DNA of 7,119 nt from Lentisphaerota bacterium (GTDB taxonomy: Bacteria > Verrucomicrobiota > Kiritimatiellia > UBA8416 > JAFGTH01), in assembly GCA_016934225.1 (NCBI GenBank), contig JAFGTH010000156.1, positions 1 through 7,119 of the forward strand, given 5' to 3'. The notes under the pieces were generated by a model, which ran no database searches, was not told where the DNA came from, and saw only the letters and a program-made list of their open reading frames with translations. The position numbers and the translations under genes were made by a program. Shown here one piece after another: positions 6,214 through 7,119 of this stretch (position 1 is its first letter; each line of letters starts with the position of its first letter).

Positions 6214-7053
6214 TCACGCGCCGCGTTTGCCGCCGGCGCGATTGAGCGTCTGCTTTTCATCCTCGGTCAAGTTGTTTATACCGATACTGACAATTTTATC
6301 TAGAATCCGATCCACTTCTTCGCGGCTGGGCGGCTCTACCGGTTCATCTTCTACAAGCCGTATTTTCCGTCTCCGTAATCCAGATTGCAAATTTCGCGCA
6401 ATAGAAGATATGTTAGCCCAGCGGCCCAATCCGTCTAATCGCTCGGCCGGACGTTTTAAACGCCTTCCATACAAATAGCCGACCACGGCCCCGCTCATGT
6501 GCGCCGCGTGCGCCACATCGTTAAGTCCGGCAAAAAGAGATACCAGCGAGAAGACTATTACAGCGATCGCCATTGTACGCACCGATACGACGATGGGAAA
6601 CGGAAAAAGAATCAACTGTTCGCGCGGAAACATCGCAGCGAAGGTTCCAATTACTCCATACACTGCGCCGGAAGCGCCAATACACAAACCGTACGACCAA
6701 CCACTGATCGCCAGCCATCCGAGACCGGCAACAAGCCCCGAGACCAAATACAAAAACATAAATCGTTCCGGACCTAGAACCTTCTCCATCCTAACGCCGA
6801 AAACATACAGCACGATTGCATTGAAACACAGATGCAGAATGCTGCCATGCAAAAACATGTATGTGAACACTTGCCAGAAGTATCCGGATCGCAAGCCATC
6901 CATGCTTAATCCGAAAACCCGAGTAAAGATCATTCCCGCGCGGTGATCCACGATCAATTGCACGGCAAAAACACATGCAAAAGCTATAAGAAAAGCCTTT
7001 ACGACTCTTGTAACAACAAATTCAGTCTGTAAACCATATTGCCTGACGAACAT
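6214..7053 (-). CDS. Rhomboid-family intramembrane serine protease with C-terminal tail
   Basis: This 279-aa inner-membrane protein has the six-helix rhomboid core and cuts transmembrane substrates within the bilayer. Helix 1 is at about 17-35. The segment FLHGSILHLCFN gives H69, H74 and N78, matching the H145/H150/N154 positions of E. coli GlpG. The catalytic serine is S128 in GASGA (126-130), and the catalytic histidine is H185 in AHMSG, followed by the small-residue helix GAVVGYLYG (188-196). After the core comes a cytoplasmic basic stretch (RLKRP and LRRRKIR) and a conserved-looking end, EEVDRILDKIVSIGINNLTEDEKQTL. This resembles the short C-terminal motif of many bacterial rhomboid proteins (DUF6576-like, from memory). 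The start is supported by GGCGGG 7 nt before the ATG. Both catalytic residues are present, so it should be active. The gene is convergent with tadA. Physiological substrates are unknown. Confidence 0.95.
   Translation of the reverse strand: MFVRQYGLQTEFVVTRVVKAFLIAFACVFAVQLIVDHRAGMIFTRVFGLSMDGLRSGYFWQVFTYMFLHGSILHLCFNAIVLYVFGVRMEKVLGPERFMFLYLVSGLVAGLGWLAISGWSYGLCIGASGAVYGVIGTFAAMFPREQLILFPFPIVVSVRTMAIAVIVFSLVSLFAGLNDVAHAAHMSGAVVGYLYGRRLKRPAERLDGLGRWANISSIARNLQSGLRRRKIRLVEDEPVEPPSREEVDRILDKIVSIGINNLTEDEKQTLNRAGGKRGA
6217..6240. other. GC-rich inverted repeat at the convergent gene ends
   Basis: CGCGCCG (6217-6223) and CGGCGCG (6234-6240) are perfect 7-bp complements around a 10-nt loop. They lie inside the last codons of the rhomboid gene and just after the tadA stop. 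A hairpin in either transcript is plausible and might stabilise or help end it. No run of T follows on either strand, so this is not a canonical intrinsic terminator. GC-rich coding sequence could produce it by chance. Confidence 0.3.
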
Positions 7054-7083
7054 GCAATTTCCCGCCTATTACTGACATACTGC

Positions 7084-7119
7084 TCACACATCTGAACAAA
7101 TCTTCAGTTCAAAGGCACC
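7084..7119 (-). CDS. Possible C-terminal end of an upstream minus-strand gene
   Basis: Reading leftward on the minus strand, one frame is open from the window edge for 11 codons (GAFELKICSDV) to a TGA at 7086-7084, 30 nt before the rhomboid start. The other two minus-strand frames close at once. This spacing suits an operon partner upstream of the rhomboid gene, but 11 codons are too few to recognise a protein or to exclude chance. Confidence 0.25.
   Translation of the reverse strand, partial: GAFELKICSDV

Noticed and set aside
6217..6240. Bidirectional intrinsic terminator between tadA and the rhomboid gene
   Set aside because: The 7-bp hairpin is real, but no T-run follows on either strand, so it was listed only as an inverted repeat.
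7093..7111. Inverted repeat TGAAC-N9-GTTCA upstream of the rhomboid gene
   Set aside because: It faintly recalls a LexA-type GAAC/GTTC site, but the 9-nt spacer is wrong, the arms are only 5 bp, and it may fall within the coding end of the upstream gene.

Overview
The window is chromosomal-type bacterial DNA of moderate GC with tightly packed genes. There is no sign of mobile elements, CRISPR arrays, tRNA or rRNA. The organism is Gram-negative: the window encodes a LolA-like periplasmic protein, Lol-type inner-membrane permeases and an outer-membrane beta-barrel protein. A glucuronokinase-like GHMP kinase and a rhomboid protease with a short conserved C-terminal tail hint at the PVC group (Kiritimatiellota, Lentisphaerota, Verrucomicrobiota) or a neighbour. 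That placement is inferred from remembered protein flavour, not from a search.

Layout. Bases 1-202 (minus) carry the N-terminal part of a GHMP-family sugar kinase that runs off the left edge. A divergent intergenic region (203-364) separates it from a plus-strand run of five genes: a LolA-like outer-membrane lipoprotein-sorting family protein (365-1141), two paralogous FtsX/LolC/LolE-type ABC permeases (1176-2408 and 2425-3648), a LolD/MacB-type ATPase (3668-4369) and an outer-membrane beta-barrel protein resembling DUF1302-type porins (4369-5628). The spacing is 34, 16 and 19 nt, and then a 1-nt stop/start overlap, so one operon is likely. A tRNA-adenosine deaminase gene (tadA, 5726-6196) follows after 97 nt. 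It is convergent with a rhomboid-family intramembrane serine protease gene (6214-7053, minus), with 17 nt between the two stop codons. The last 36 nt may hold the C-terminal codons of another minus-strand gene.

How the genes may work together. The five-gene block covers the whole envelope. An ATPase with a permease heterodimer would extract a hydrophobic cargo from the inner membrane. The LolA-like protein would carry it across the periplasm. The barrel would be the outer-membrane acceptor or exit. Each part belongs to a recognisable family, but the cargo is unknown. This block is the most interesting content of the window. tadA and the rhomboid gene look like ordinary chromosomal neighbours.
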